Source: CAZLRH01 sp964562015
GTDB lineage: Bacteria; Verrucomicrobiota; Verrucomicrobiia; Opitutales; JABDGR01
NCBI GenBank assembly: GCA_964562015.1
Contig: CAZLRH010000002.1
Span: 310,001 to 374,000 of the forward strand
Reading direction: 5' to 3'
DNA: 64,000 nucleotides
The notes beneath the pieces were generated by a model that searched no databases, was not told where the DNA came from, and saw nothing but the letters and a program-made list of their open reading frames with translations. Of the stretch, positions 1-7,383 are shown piece by piece; position 1 is the stretch's first letter; every line of letters starts with the position of its first letter. The position numbers and the translations under genes were made by a program.

Positions 1-2
1 GA

Positions 3-491
3 AACATCACCCAGGAGATGGCCCACACGCAGACGCTCGTCACCAAGCGGGCGGACGCACTCAAGACTGCGCTCGCGCCGGATGCGGCCAGTTCCGGCTT
101 GCTGACCCAGGCGATGTCCGCGCTCTCCGCGGGCAAGGACATTCCGTTCCTGCAATCCCTCACCCAGCTTTACAGCGCGAAACTCACGCCCGCGCAATTG
201 AAGCTCGCCGGCGAACTGCGCGACGAATCCACCGCGCTGCTGCTGCAACGCAGCGTGGCGGCGCCAAACCCGGCGCTCGGCGGTGCTGTGCACGACACCG
301 TCACCGCGTTGCGGGCGGGCAATTACACGACTGCGTTCCAGCAACTCACCAGCCTCGCCAGCCAGGCCCAGCTCACGCCCACGCAAAAGGATTTGCTGAA
401 AAACATCGCCACCCAGTACGCCCCGAAGTCCCTCTCGGACGCCGCCGCGGCGGCCGACAAGGCCCTGAATTCGCTCGGGATTGGCGGGTAG
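3..491 (+). CDS. Helical hypothetical protein with two-fold repeat, 5' end probably cut off
   Basis: I do not recognise the family. The reading frame is open to the left edge of the window, and the first ATG (position 18) directly abuts an AGGAG, too close to act as its ribosome site, so the protein probably begins outside the window. The visible 157 residues have no signal peptide or membrane segment. They contain two similar blocks of about 35 residues, at roughly 33-68 and 95-130, sharing the pattern L-x-AG, then L-x-x-L, then A-x-LTPxQxxL. This points to an all-helical domain duplicated in tandem. The Ala/Leu-rich composition fits a surface or structural protein. The function is unknown, and the downstream neighbour is on the opposite strand. 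Confidence 0.6.
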   Translation, partial: NITQEMAHTQTLVTKRADALKTALAPDAASSGLLTQAMSALSAGKDIPFLQSLTQLYSAKLTPAQLKLAGELRDESTALLLQRSVAAPNPALGGAVHDTVTALRAGNYTTAFQQLTSLASQAQLTPTQKDLLKNIATQYAPKSLSDAAAAADKALNSLGIGG

Positions 492-584
492 TTCCCCGTA
501 ATTTTCCGCCGTCAGGAGCAAGCTTTCCTGTCGGGGCGTTCACGGAGTTTGCGCCCGTGTGCGCGCTGGGTTAAACTTCCCAAC

Positions 585-1559
585 TTAACCTACGCTGAGC
601 GCGGCGCGGACGACGCGTTGCGGGTCGGGGAGCTGCATTTTCTCCAGCGGCATCGAGTAAATCTCGGGCGCGTCGAGCGCGGACACGCGCTTGATCGGGG
701 CGTCGAGTTCGTCGAAGGCCTCGGACTGGATGAGGTGCGAGATTTGCGCGCCGACACCGCAGAAGGGTTTGTTTTCCTCGACCAGTAGGACGCGGTGGGT
801 CTTGCGCACGGAGGCCAAAATGGTTTCGACGTCCAGCGGGCGGATGGAGCGCAGGTCCACCACTTCCACGGAAATATCGTGCTCGGCCTGTAAAATTTCG
901 GCGGCCTTCAAGGAGGTGAGCACCGCGCGCCCGTGGGCGATGATGGACAGATCCGTGCCCTCGCGCTTCACGTCAGCCTTGCCGATGGGCACCACGTAAT
1001 CGCCTTCCGGCACCTCGCCCTTTTCATTGTAAAGAATCGTGTTTTCCATCACGTAAACCGGGTCGTTGTCGCGGATGGCGCTTTTCATCAGGCCCTTGGC
1101 GTCATACGGCGTGGAGGGGCAAACGACTTTCAAGCCCGGGGTGTTGGCGATAAAATTTTCCGGGGTGTGCGAGTGCGTGGCGCCGACGTTGGTGCCGCCG
1201 TTGGCCGGCCCGCGAATCACGATGGGTAGATTGATTTGCCCGCCGGACATGTAACGGATGCTCGCGGCGTTATTAAACACCTGGTCGAACGCGACGTAGC
1301 TGAAGGACCAGAACATCAATTCCATCACCGGCCTGATACCGAGCATGGAGGCGCCGATACCCATGCCGATGAAGCCCGCCTCACTGATGGGCGTGTCCAC
1401 GATGCGTTTCGGGCCGTATTTTTTCAGCAAACCTTCGGTCACCTTATAGGCGCCGTCAAATTGCGCGACCTCCTCGCCCATGATGACGACGTTCGGGTCG
1501 CGTTCCAATTCCTCGGCCATGGCGTGGCGGAGGGCTTCGCGGTAGGTGATGACGGGCAT
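585..1559 (-). CDS. pdhB: Pyruvate dehydrogenase E1 component, beta subunit
   Basis: This is the beta chain of the thiamine-diphosphate-dependent E1 of a 2-oxo acid dehydrogenase, which decarboxylates pyruvate and passes the acetyl group to lipoyl-E2. The 324-residue length is usual for the family. The start MPVITYREALRHAMAEEL, the MGEEVAQFDGAYKVTEGL segment and the C-terminal transketolase domain (HRVLLVEENKPFCGVGAQ) are characteristic. It follows pdhA on the same strand, 136 bp downstream, so the two subunits are probably co-transcribed. No E2 or E3 gene lies in the window, so the rest of the complex must be elsewhere. The ATG at 1559 has no Shine-Dalgarno; a short-tandem-repeat leader sits directly before it. 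Pyruvate specificity rather than a branched-chain or acetoin substrate is inferred from similarity only. Confidence 0.93.
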   Translation of the reverse strand: MPVITYREALRHAMAEELERDPNVVIMGEEVAQFDGAYKVTEGLLKKYGPKRIVDTPISEAGFIGMGIGASMLGIRPVMELMFWSFSYVAFDQVFNNAASIRYMSGGQINLPIVIRGPANGGTNVGATHSHTPENFIANTPGLKVVCPSTPYDAKGLMKSAIRDNDPVYVMENTILYNEKGEVPEGDYVVPIGKADVKREGTDLSIIAHGRAVLTSLKAAEILQAEHDISVEVVDLRSIRPLDVETILASVRKTHRVLLVEENKPFCGVGAQISHLIQSEAFDELDAPIKRVSALDAPEIYSMPLEKMQLPDPQRVVRAALSVG

Positions 1560-1695
1560 GGGCGGGGAAAGTGTGCTAGTGCTTAGTTATTAGTTTCTAG
1601 TTTTAAAATTTTGGTCGCCTTGAGGAATTCTGCTTGTTCCGTTAATTCTGCATAAATAATCTTCGCGGCCTTGGTGTACTTGGTGGTGAATTTTT
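1560..1695 (-). repeat. Composite short-tandem-repeat spacer between pdhA and pdhB
   Basis: Read on the coding strand, the whole gap is built from near-repeats of 7-10 nt. First comes a CACCAAGTACACCAAGG-type block, then a GCAGAATTAACGGAA block, then a CTAGAAACTAATAACTAAG block ending in CACTAGCACACTTTCC just before the ATG. The last motif recurs in the same orientation before the start at 14630, and the GAATTAAC motif recurs before tsf, ribH and nusB. No Shine-Dalgarno is present. Confidence 0.6.
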
Positions 1696-2820
1696 CTACT
1701 CCAGGCCCTGGAAGCAGATGCGGCCCTGGGAGGTGGTTTTGGGGCCGCGATTGTCTTCCTCCCAATAGATGTCCTGCAAAATGGATTCTGGCGGCGGAAA
1801 TGGTGATTCTTCAGCGTATTTGACGGAAGCGGCGGCCTCCGCACGCGCTTCCTCGTCAATTTTCGCCACGGCGTCGTTATCCAATACGCCCTCGTGGATG
1901 AGGCACTTCTGGAAGAGCGTAATGGGGTCCCTGTTTTCCCTATATTCGGTGATTTCGGTTTTGTCGCGGTAGGTCTGGTCCGGATCCGACATCGAATGCC
2001 CGCGGTAGCGATAAGTAAAAATCTCGAGCAACGTCGGCTTGGATTCGTTATGGGCGCGCTGAATGGCTTCGTGGGTTTTTTGACGGACTTCGTAGAGGAT
2101 GTTGCCGTTGCACATGTCCCAGGCCATGTCGTAGCCCTCGGCGCGCTTGGCGAGGGGCTCGCCCGCGGAGGAACGCGCCTGGCTGGTGCCCATCGAGTAT
2201 TTATTGTTCTCGATGATGAAAACAACGGGCAGGTCCCACAACGCCGCCAAATTATAGGCCTCATGGACGGCACCCTGGTTGACGGCGCCGTCGCCCATGA
2301 ACGTCAGGCAGCAGCCCTTCACGCCCTTGTATTTCAGCGCGTAAGCGATACCGGTGCCCAGCGGCACCTGACCGCCGACGATGCCGTGGCCGCCCCAGTA
2401 GCGTTTGTCCGGCGCGAAAAAGTGCATGGAACCGCCCTTGCCTTTGGAACAGCCGGTATGCTTGCCGCACAATTCCGCCATGCACTCATTCATAGTCATA
2501 CCCACCGCCAGCGCGTGGCCGTGATCCCGATAGGCGGTGATGATGTGGTCGCTCTCCCCCAACAGCGAGACGGTGCCCAAGGCAACTGCTTCCTGGCCAA
2601 TGTACAAATGCAGGAAACCGCCAATAGCCCGCTTTTGTCCATAAACGTACACCGTGATTTCCTCGAACCGGCGAATGCGCACCATCTCCCGGTAAATGCG
2701 CACCTTGTCCGCGGCACTTAGGCGCGCGTTGATGGGCAATTTCGCCAGCGCGGCCATCGCCCGCGGTTCGAGTTCCACCGGTTTCTGGCTCGCAGGTTTA
2801 ATCGCGGTCTTGCTGCTCAT
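1696..2820 (-). CDS. pdhA: Pyruvate dehydrogenase E1 component, alpha subunit
   Basis: This is the alpha chain of the E1 decarboxylase that partners pdhB. The 374-residue protein shows the thiamine-diphosphate motif beginning GDGAVNQGA at residue 176 and ending in the NN pair at 205-206. It also has the YRYRGHSMSDP loop that in this family closes over the cofactor. I chose ATG 2820 because homologous sequence begins shortly after it; the open frame runs further upstream to 3090 through Gly/Trp/Arg-rich sequence that looks non-coding. The first 35 residues (Ala/Pro/Lys-rich) are a short extension. It is the first gene of the pdhA-pdhB pair and has no Shine-Dalgarno. Confidence 0.93.
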   Translation of the reverse strand: MSSKTAIKPASQKPVELEPRAMAALAKLPINARLSAADKVRIYREMVRIRRFEEITVYVYGQKRAIGGFLHLYIGQEAVALGTVSLLGESDHIITAYRDHGHALAVGMTMNECMAELCGKHTGCSKGKGGSMHFFAPDKRYWGGHGIVGGQVPLGTGIAYALKYKGVKGCCLTFMGDGAVNQGAVHEAYNLAALWDLPVVFIIENNKYSMGTSQARSSAGEPLAKRAEGYDMAWDMCNGNILYEVRQKTHEAIQRAHNESKPTLLEIFTYRYRGHSMSDPDQTYRDKTEITEYRENRDPITLFQKCLIHEGVLDNDAVAKIDEEARAEAAASVKYAEESPFPPPESILQDIYWEEDNRGPKTTSQGRICFQGLE

Positions 2821-2957
2821 GCTGGGGAAATAGGGAGAAGGGAGGCCGACAGACACAGTCATGCGCCTGTCCAGCCGCTGACGATGCCCGGCCCTGTGCT
2901 TCCCTTCAATCTCAAAATCCGGCCTCGCGCGCGGTTCCGCGGCCGGGCAGCCGGCCG

Positions 2958-3017
2958 GCCAACCCAGCCAACGCAACCAACCCAACCAACCCACCCAACG
3001 CAGCCAACGCAGTCCAA
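2958..3017. repeat. CCAACGCA/CCAACC short tandem repeat
   Basis: About 60 bases consist of imperfect 8-10-nt units such as CCAACGCA, CCAACC and CACCCAACG. It lies between the divergent pdhA (minus) and the packaging-block genes (plus), and nothing here codes convincingly. It looks like another member of the class of short-period intergenic repeats seen throughout the window. Confidence 0.55.
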
Positions 3018-3147
3018 GACAGCAGGCCGCCCGGCTGGTATGCTCCGCCGCCAACCTCAACGGGATTGTGCCGGCCCATCTTGTTGCCATGTTTCCGTGC
3101 TCATTTTGAATTTTCCCTTCTTAATTTTGCATTCCCCTGCCTCCGCC

Positions 3148-3564
3148 ATGCCTTTCCTTCCGCTCCCTTTTCCGGTGCTGTTCGCCGTGCTGGGCGAACC
3201 CGAGGCCGTTCAATACTATCAGTATTTCGTCATCACGGCGGCCCTGCTGGTCACCGCCAAAACTGTCCTCGATCTGTGGAAATCGCATTTGCGCGCGCCG
3301 GAACCCATGCCGCCGTTGCATAAGGAATACGCCGCGCGGGAGGACTTGCGGACGCTGGAGGCGCGCCTCACCGCACTGGCGTCCGAGCATGATCATCGTT
3401 CCGCCGAGCATTCCCGCCAGTCTTCCGCCTCGCGCGATAAAATCTACGAATCCATTCGTGCACTCGAACGCGGCATCGCGGCCATGCAAAAGGAAACGGA
3501 ATTGCTCACCCAGCGCCTGCACCACCTCGATGCCAAGCTGGATCGCCTCATCGAGCGGCCGTGA
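3148..3564 (+). CDS. Membrane-anchored coiled-coil protein, Mu gp25-like position
   Basis: The 138-residue protein has one N-terminal hydrophobic segment (about residues 20-40, YYQYFVITAALLVTAKTVLD) followed by a Glu/Arg/Gln-rich helix of about 85 residues predicted to form a coiled coil. This layout matches the small DUF2730-type protein found just upstream of the terminase genes in Mu-like phages. I make the assignment mainly because the next genes are a winged-helix protein, a small helical protein and a gp28-type terminase. ATG 3148 is chosen because upstream sequence in frame is low-complexity repeat. The 45 bases before it are AT-rich (ATTTTGAATTTTCCC type) with no Shine-Dalgarno. Its function is not known even in Mu. 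Confidence 0.6.
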   Translation: MPFLPLPFPVLFAVLGEPEAVQYYQYFVITAALLVTAKTVLDLWKSHLRAPEPMPPLHKEYAAREDLRTLEARLTALASEHDHRSAEHSRQSSASRDKIYESIRALERGIAAMQKETELLTQRLHHLDAKLDRLIERP

Positions 3565-3582
3565 ACGAATGGGCAGGCACAA

Positions 3583-3618
3583 TTTTCCATTTTTTATTTT
3601 CCATTTTTTATTTTTCCC
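3583..3618 (+). repeat. TTTTCCATTTTTTAT tandem-repeat leader
   Basis: About two and a half copies of TTTTCCATTTTTTAT fill the gap directly before the ATG at 3619. A degenerate relative (ATTTTGAATTTTCCC) sits before the previous gene. These pyrimidine-rich tracts take the place where a Shine-Dalgarno would be. Confidence 0.55.
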
Positions 3619-3888
3619 ATGACGCCCGAACAACGCCTTTTGCTCCGCCATGCACTGCTGCGCCAACTGGCGGCGGCGGCACCGGCCTCGCTGCCCTTAG
3701 CCACTTTGCAGCAAGGCGCGACGCTGGCGGGGTTCAGCCTGGAGGAGGAACGGCTGCGCGCGGAGCTCGATTATCTGGCGGGCAAGAATTTGGCCGCGTT
3801 GACGCCCGCCGCGCTTTCGGCTGGGCTGCTGCGCGTCGCGCTCACATCCGCCGGCCGTGATTATCTGGAAGCGGAGAAGTTGGTCTGA
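3619..3888 (+). CDS. Small winged-helix-like protein, Mu gp26-like position
   Basis: The 89-residue protein starts MTPEQRLLLRHALLRQL and ends with a block (SAGLLRVALTSAGRDYLEAE) typical of a winged-helix wing followed by the last helix. The middle (LRAELDYLAGKNLAAL) resembles the recognition-helix region. Small proteins of this kind occur between the gp25-like protein and the terminase subunits in Mu-like prophages, which is the same position here. I infer a DNA-binding accessory role in packaging or late gene expression. There is no direct evidence beyond fold-like sequence and position. Confidence 0.55.
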   Translation: MTPEQRLLLRHALLRQLAAAAPASLPLATLQQGATLAGFSLEEERLRAELDYLAGKNLAALTPAALSAGLLRVALTSAGRDYLEAEKLV

Positions 3889-3905
3889 AAACGGGTATAA
3901 AGTTA

Positions 3906-3989
3906 AAGGTGAAAAGTGAAAAAACACCTAACGTCTGCATTCTCCCTCTGGCTTTTGCACTTTTTACCTTTCACCTTGAACCCTCTCTC
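3906..3989 (+). repeat. Inverted short-repeat pair before the 3990 start
   Basis: The left arm AAAGGTGAAAAGTGAAAAA faces a right arm TTTTGCACTTTTTACC that runs on into TTTCACCTTG, with about 30 bases between. The right arm is pyrimidine-rich and ends 10 bases before the ATG at 3990. Transcribed, it would form a hairpin with its 3' arm in the leader, as seen before tsf and nusB. Confidence 0.55.
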
Positions 3990-4370
3990 ATGCCCTCATT
4001 CGACGACCATCTCGAATCATTGCGCGCGGCCCGGCGTGAGGCCGAGGCCGTCATTGCTGTCCATTGTCCGGGCTTGAAGCGCAGCGATGAAGTGTGCGCC
4101 GCGTCGTGGGATCGGCTGTTTGATTATTTCCAGAAACCGCGGTCGAAGGCCAAATTGGACGAGCTCAATACCGTGGCTGGCATACTTTTCAAGCTCACGC
4201 AAAGCACCCAGCAACTGAAGGCGCTCGAGCACAAGACGCGGGAATTCGAAGCCGCCTGGCAGAAATTAAAGCGAACCAAGAACGAGGCGCGCGATTTGGC
4301 GGCCGAGCCCCGCGGCCTGCCGTCCGAATTGCGGGCGGAAATCGAACACGACCTCAGCCTGCTCTCCTGA
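3990..4370 (+). CDS. Small helical protein in terminase small-subunit position
   Basis: The 126-residue, mostly helical, charged protein begins MPSFDDHLESLRAARREAEA. A central region (about residues 45-75) is followed by a Lys/Glu-rich coiled-coil segment. Mu-like phages encode the terminase small subunit (gp27, DUF3486) just before the large subunit, so position suggests that role. However, I do not see the N-terminal helix-turn-helix expected for gp27, so the call rests on context. The long ORF continues upstream of ATG 3990 through the hairpin repeat, which is unlikely to be coding. The next plus-strand gene, the large terminase, starts about 1.3 kb downstream, beyond two minus-strand genes. 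Confidence 0.5.
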   Translation: MPSFDDHLESLRAARREAEAVIAVHCPGLKRSDEVCAASWDRLFDYFQKPRSKAKLDELNTVAGILFKLTQSTQQLKALEHKTREFEAAWQKLKRTKNEARDLAAEPRGLPSELRAEIEHDLSLLS

Positions 4371-4410
4371 CTTCGTGGCCATGCGCCCTCCCAACATGCG
4401 TGCCGCCGCC

Positions 4411-5028
4411 TTAGAGTCGCAGACCGCTGATGAGGCGCACGTTGTCGGAATTCACATCCGGCCCGGTCGCCTGCGTCGGGATATTCACCCGGACAAAAGT
4501 GGCGCTCTCGACATCCATCAGGGCAAATTCGCCGGTGACGGTGTCGAGCCGCACGAGGCGGTTCAGGTAATTGGCGTTGGACACGCCAGTGCCGAGGGCG
4601 TTTTGCGCCGGGTCGGCCGGGGCCGGAATCGGGCGGCCATCCGGGTTGAAATAAACGCTGATAAAACGGAAGCGGGTGGGCAGGCGGGTCGGGTCGCTCA
4701 ACCGCCGCAAATTCTCGCCGGTCAGATTCTGCACCAGAAAGCTGATGTTGCGCCCGTTTTCATCCACGCCCTGCGGGTCGCGGGTGGGAATGACGACGGG
4801 GTTCCACACGCCGTCGTTGAAATTCAGGATGGTGAAGTCGCCGACCAACGTATCCAGCTTTATCAATCGCCCCGATTGGAAGAAAAAGATGAAACGATTG
4901 GTTTCCGGCACCGAATACGTGGCGGCGGAAGCCGCCGGGGCGCTGGCGGGCGGCGTTTGCGCGGCCCCAGCCTGGCCCGCCGCGAGAATGATTACTCCCA
5001 CCACCAGCCGTCGGATGATTGTGCTCAT
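4411..5028 (-). CDS. Exported protein with duplicated beta-type motif
   Basis: The 205-residue protein has a Sec-type signal peptide (MSTIIRRLVVGVIILAAG, probable cleavage after AGAA). A motif of about 30 residues occurs twice: near residues 53-82 (GRLIKLDTLVGDFTIL) and again near 158-187 (NRLVRLDTVTGEFALM), each followed by a V-x-IPT end. The same motif occurs once in the neighbouring gene (LVRVDRLKGEVAFL then VVDLP). I do not recognise the family. The alternating hydrophobic pattern suggests short beta hairpins. It is encoded opposite to the packaging genes that flank it. Confidence 0.7.
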   Translation of the reverse strand: MSTIIRRLVVGVIILAAGQAGAAQTPPASAPAASAATYSVPETNRFIFFFQSGRLIKLDTLVGDFTILNFNDGVWNPVVIPTRDPQGVDENGRNISFLVQNLTGENLRRLSDPTRLPTRFRFISVYFNPDGRPIPAPADPAQNALGTGVSNANYLNRLVRLDTVTGEFALMDVESATFVRVNIPTQATGPDVNSDNVRLISGLRL

Positions 5029-5097
5029 GGCGAAACGCTAGACGCCCGGCTGCGCGCTGTCAACGCAGCCGGGTCGGCGCCCCCGCGCCCGCCGGCG

Positions 5098-5571
5098 TCA
5101 CAACGGTGCCAGCGATTGCAGGGCGTTCACGTAGGTCTGGAAAAAGGCGTTGCCGCCGCTGATGCGCATTTCCGGCAAGTCCACCACGTACCACTTGGCG
5201 CCATTGGTGTTGTTGAGAAAGGCGACCTCGCCCTTCAGCCGGTCCACGCGCACGAGGTAGGCGTTTTTCTCGCCCGCCCAGAAAAAGCCAAAACGGCCGC
5301 CACCGCCCTGGGTCTGCAAGTTGTCGAGTTTTTCGTGCGCCGACTTCAGGGAAGTCTCCAGGCGATTCAACTGCTCGCCGGATTTTTGCTCCTGCGCCCA
5401 GATATTCGCCATATCCGCGCCTCCGGCGGTGCCCGCGGCCGCAAAAGCCGCCGATCCGCGTGCCCCGTCCGGCGGCGCCGACTGCGAGGGGCGGCCCGTC
5501 CCGGACAGCCCCGCCATTGCTCCCATCAAAATTCCGACCATCACCCACGCCAAGATTTCGCGAGTTTTCAT
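5098..5571 (-). CDS. Membrane-anchored paralogue carrying one copy of the same motif
   Basis: This 157-residue protein has an N-terminal hydrophobic anchor or signal (ILAWVMVGILMGAMAGL), a Gly/Ala-rich linker, a helical segment (SGEQLNRLETSLKSAHEKLD), and one copy of the LVRVDRLKGEVAFLNN...VVDLPE motif shared with its downstream neighbour. It lies 69 bp upstream of that gene on the same strand, so the two probably form a small operon. The pair sits inside the phage-like packaging block between the small helical protein and the terminase. Whether the insertion is functional or accidental cannot be told. Function unknown. Confidence 0.7.
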   Translation of the reverse strand: MKTREILAWVMVGILMGAMAGLSGTGRPSQSAPPDGARGSAAFAAAGTAGGADMANIWAQEQKSGEQLNRLETSLKSAHEKLDNLQTQGGGGRFGFFWAGEKNAYLVRVDRLKGEVAFLNNTNGAKWYVVDLPEMRISGGNAFFQTYVNALQSLAPL

Positions 5572-5644
5572 AAGACCTGAATTTTACCGCTCCAACCGCG
5601 GGCGGCCAATCACAAAACCCCGGTTTCGATTTACTTATTTTCTT

Positions 5645-7048
5645 ATGTTTTTCCTACCCTATCAACAACGCTGGATAACGGATTCGGCGCGCCTGAAGTT
5701 GCTGGAGAAGTCGCGGCAGATCGGGATGTCGTGGGCCGCGGCGTACGGGCTGGTCCGCCGCCTGGCGGAGCCGACGGCACGGCTGGACGCGTGGGTCTCC
5801 TCGCGCGATGCCGTGCAGGCGCGGCTGTTTCTGGATGATGCGCGCAAGTTCGCCGGGTTGCTCGATCGCGCGGCCCGCTTTCATGGCCGCGCAGTTTTGC
5901 CCGAGGACCAATCGCCGTCGGCACTGGTTCTCCCATTTGCGCACGGCGTGCGTCTGCACTCGCTCTCGTCGAATCCCGACGCCCACGCCGGCAAACGCGG
6001 GGCGCGGCTGCTCGACGAGTTTGCCCTGCATCCCGACCCGCGCCGACTCTACGCCATCGCCTATCCCGGCATCACCTGGGGCGGGCAATTGGAAATTATT
6101 TCGACGCACCGTGGCGCGCAAAATTTTTTCAACCAGCTTGTCATGGAGGCCCGCCACGGCGGCAATCCCAAGGGTTTTTCGCTGCACCGTGTCACCCTGC
6201 AGGACGCGCTTGACGACGGCTTTCTCGCCAAGCTCCAGGCCAAGCTCGCGCCCGACGACCCTCGCCGGGAAATGGATGCGGCGCGCTATTTCGACTTCAT
6301 TCGCGCGTCATGCCCAGACCAGGAAACTTTTTTGCAAGAATACATGTGCGTGCCGGCGGACGAATCGACGGCGTTCCTGCCGTGGGACCTCATCACGGCC
6401 GGCGAATTTTCCGAAAGCGAATATGCGCCGCTGGAAGCCGCCATTATTAATGGGCGCGCGCGGCCGGAGACGTTGCAGCAGCGGCATTTTTATCTTGGCG
6501 TGGACATCGGGCGGGTGCACGACCTCACGGTGTTTTTTCTGCTCGAGCGCCTGCCCGGCCCGCTTTACCTCACGCGCGATTTGCTCGTCCTGGATAAACA
6601 GCCATTTGCGGTGCAGGAGGAACTGCTGTGGCAACGTCTGTCGCTACCCGGACTGCGGCGTGCGTGCCTCGATGCGACGGGCCTCGGCCGGCAACTTGCG
6701 GAACGCGCGCTTACCCGGTTCGGCGCGCGGCGCGTGGAGGCCATCACGTTCACCACGGCGGTGAAAGAAGAACTCGCCTACCCCTTGCGGGCCGCCTTTG
6801 AGGAACGCTCGCTGCGGCTGCCGCCGGACAAATTTCTCCGCGCGGATTTGCGGGCGATCAAGAAATCCGCGACGGCCTCCGGCCACGTGCGTTTTGACGC
6901 CGACCGCGGACCGGGCGGACACGCGGACCGCTTCTGGGCCCTGGCCCTGGCGCTCCATGCGGCGCGCACGCCGCAGAAGGCCTCCCATTACGAAGGCGCC
7001 GGAAAATTGACGCTGCCGGAATCGCCCGGCCGGCACTGGGCGGTGTGA
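5645..7048 (+). CDS. Mu gp28-like terminase large subunit (packaging ATPase/nuclease)
   Basis: The 467-residue protein has the complete motif set of a phage terminase motor. The Walker A-type loop is EKSRQIGMSW (residues 21-30), Walker B is ARLLDEFAL with catalytic D124/E125, and the coupling motif is STHRG (153-157). The C-terminal RNase H-like nuclease has its acidic residues in GVDIGRVHD (D287), CLDATGLG (D343) and HADRFWALALA (D428). This is the gp28 type used by Mu-like phages for headful packaging. ATG 5645 is chosen because the conserved region starts immediately after it; the open frame upstream overlaps the minus-strand gene. No portal, capsid, protease or tail gene follows: the next gene is an unrelated minus-strand ORF. 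The motor therefore looks intact but orphaned. Confidence 0.85.
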   Translation: MFFLPYQQRWITDSARLKLLEKSRQIGMSWAAAYGLVRRLAEPTARLDAWVSSRDAVQARLFLDDARKFAGLLDRAARFHGRAVLPEDQSPSALVLPFAHGVRLHSLSSNPDAHAGKRGARLLDEFALHPDPRRLYAIAYPGITWGGQLEIISTHRGAQNFFNQLVMEARHGGNPKGFSLHRVTLQDALDDGFLAKLQAKLAPDDPRREMDAARYFDFIRASCPDQETFLQEYMCVPADESTAFLPWDLITAGEFSESEYAPLEAAIINGRARPETLQQRHFYLGVDIGRVHDLTVFFLLERLPGPLYLTRDLLVLDKQPFAVQEELLWQRLSLPGLRRACLDATGLGRQLAERALTRFGARRVEAITFTTAVKEELAYPLRAAFEERSLRLPPDKFLRADLRAIKKSATASGHVRFDADRGPGGHADRFWALALALHAARTPQKASHYEGAGKLTLPESPGRHWAV

Positions 7049-7059
7049 CAAAACGCCCG

Positions 7060-7344
7060 TTATTTTTTGCGCCCCTCTCGGCGGACGCGGTTCTTTTCGT
7101 CTTCGCGCTCCTCGGTGAGCACCGCGCGTTCGCGGCGAAGCTGCTCGCGCAATTTCTCGACGTCCTCGGGTTTTTGCGCGCCGGCAATTTGCTGCTTCAG
7201 AAAGATTTCGCGCTCGGCGACCTTGGCCTGATGTTTCTGGTCGATTTCGGCTAGCCGGCGTTTTTGTTCCGCCGTCAAAGGCCCGGCGGCGTCCGGATCG
7301 GAGGCGTTGAGGCGTTCCATCGCAAGTTCGTAAGCACTTTTCAT
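7060..7344 (-). CDS. Small coiled-coil hypothetical protein
   Basis: This is a highly charged protein of about 94 residues (start MKSAYELAMERLNA at 7344; an upstream start at 7362 adds six residues). It is almost entirely a Lys/Glu/Arg-rich helix, with heptad-like spacing in the EQKRRLAEIDQKHQAKVAER and EDVEKLREQLRRERAVL segments. No domain is recognised. Similar short coiled-coil proteins are common conserved hypotheticals in Verrucomicrobiota, where some sit near chromosomal housekeeping genes. It is convergent with the terminase gene (11 bp apart) and lies just downstream of the comEC-like gene on the same strand. Confidence 0.6.
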   Translation of the reverse strand: MKSAYELAMERLNASDPDAAGPLTAEQKRRLAEIDQKHQAKVAEREIFLKQQIAGAQKPEDVEKLREQLRRERAVLTEEREDEKNRVRREGRKK

Positions 7345-7383
7345 CGCTGCAGTTAAACGCACTAAGCGCGCGGTGGCAAGCGG

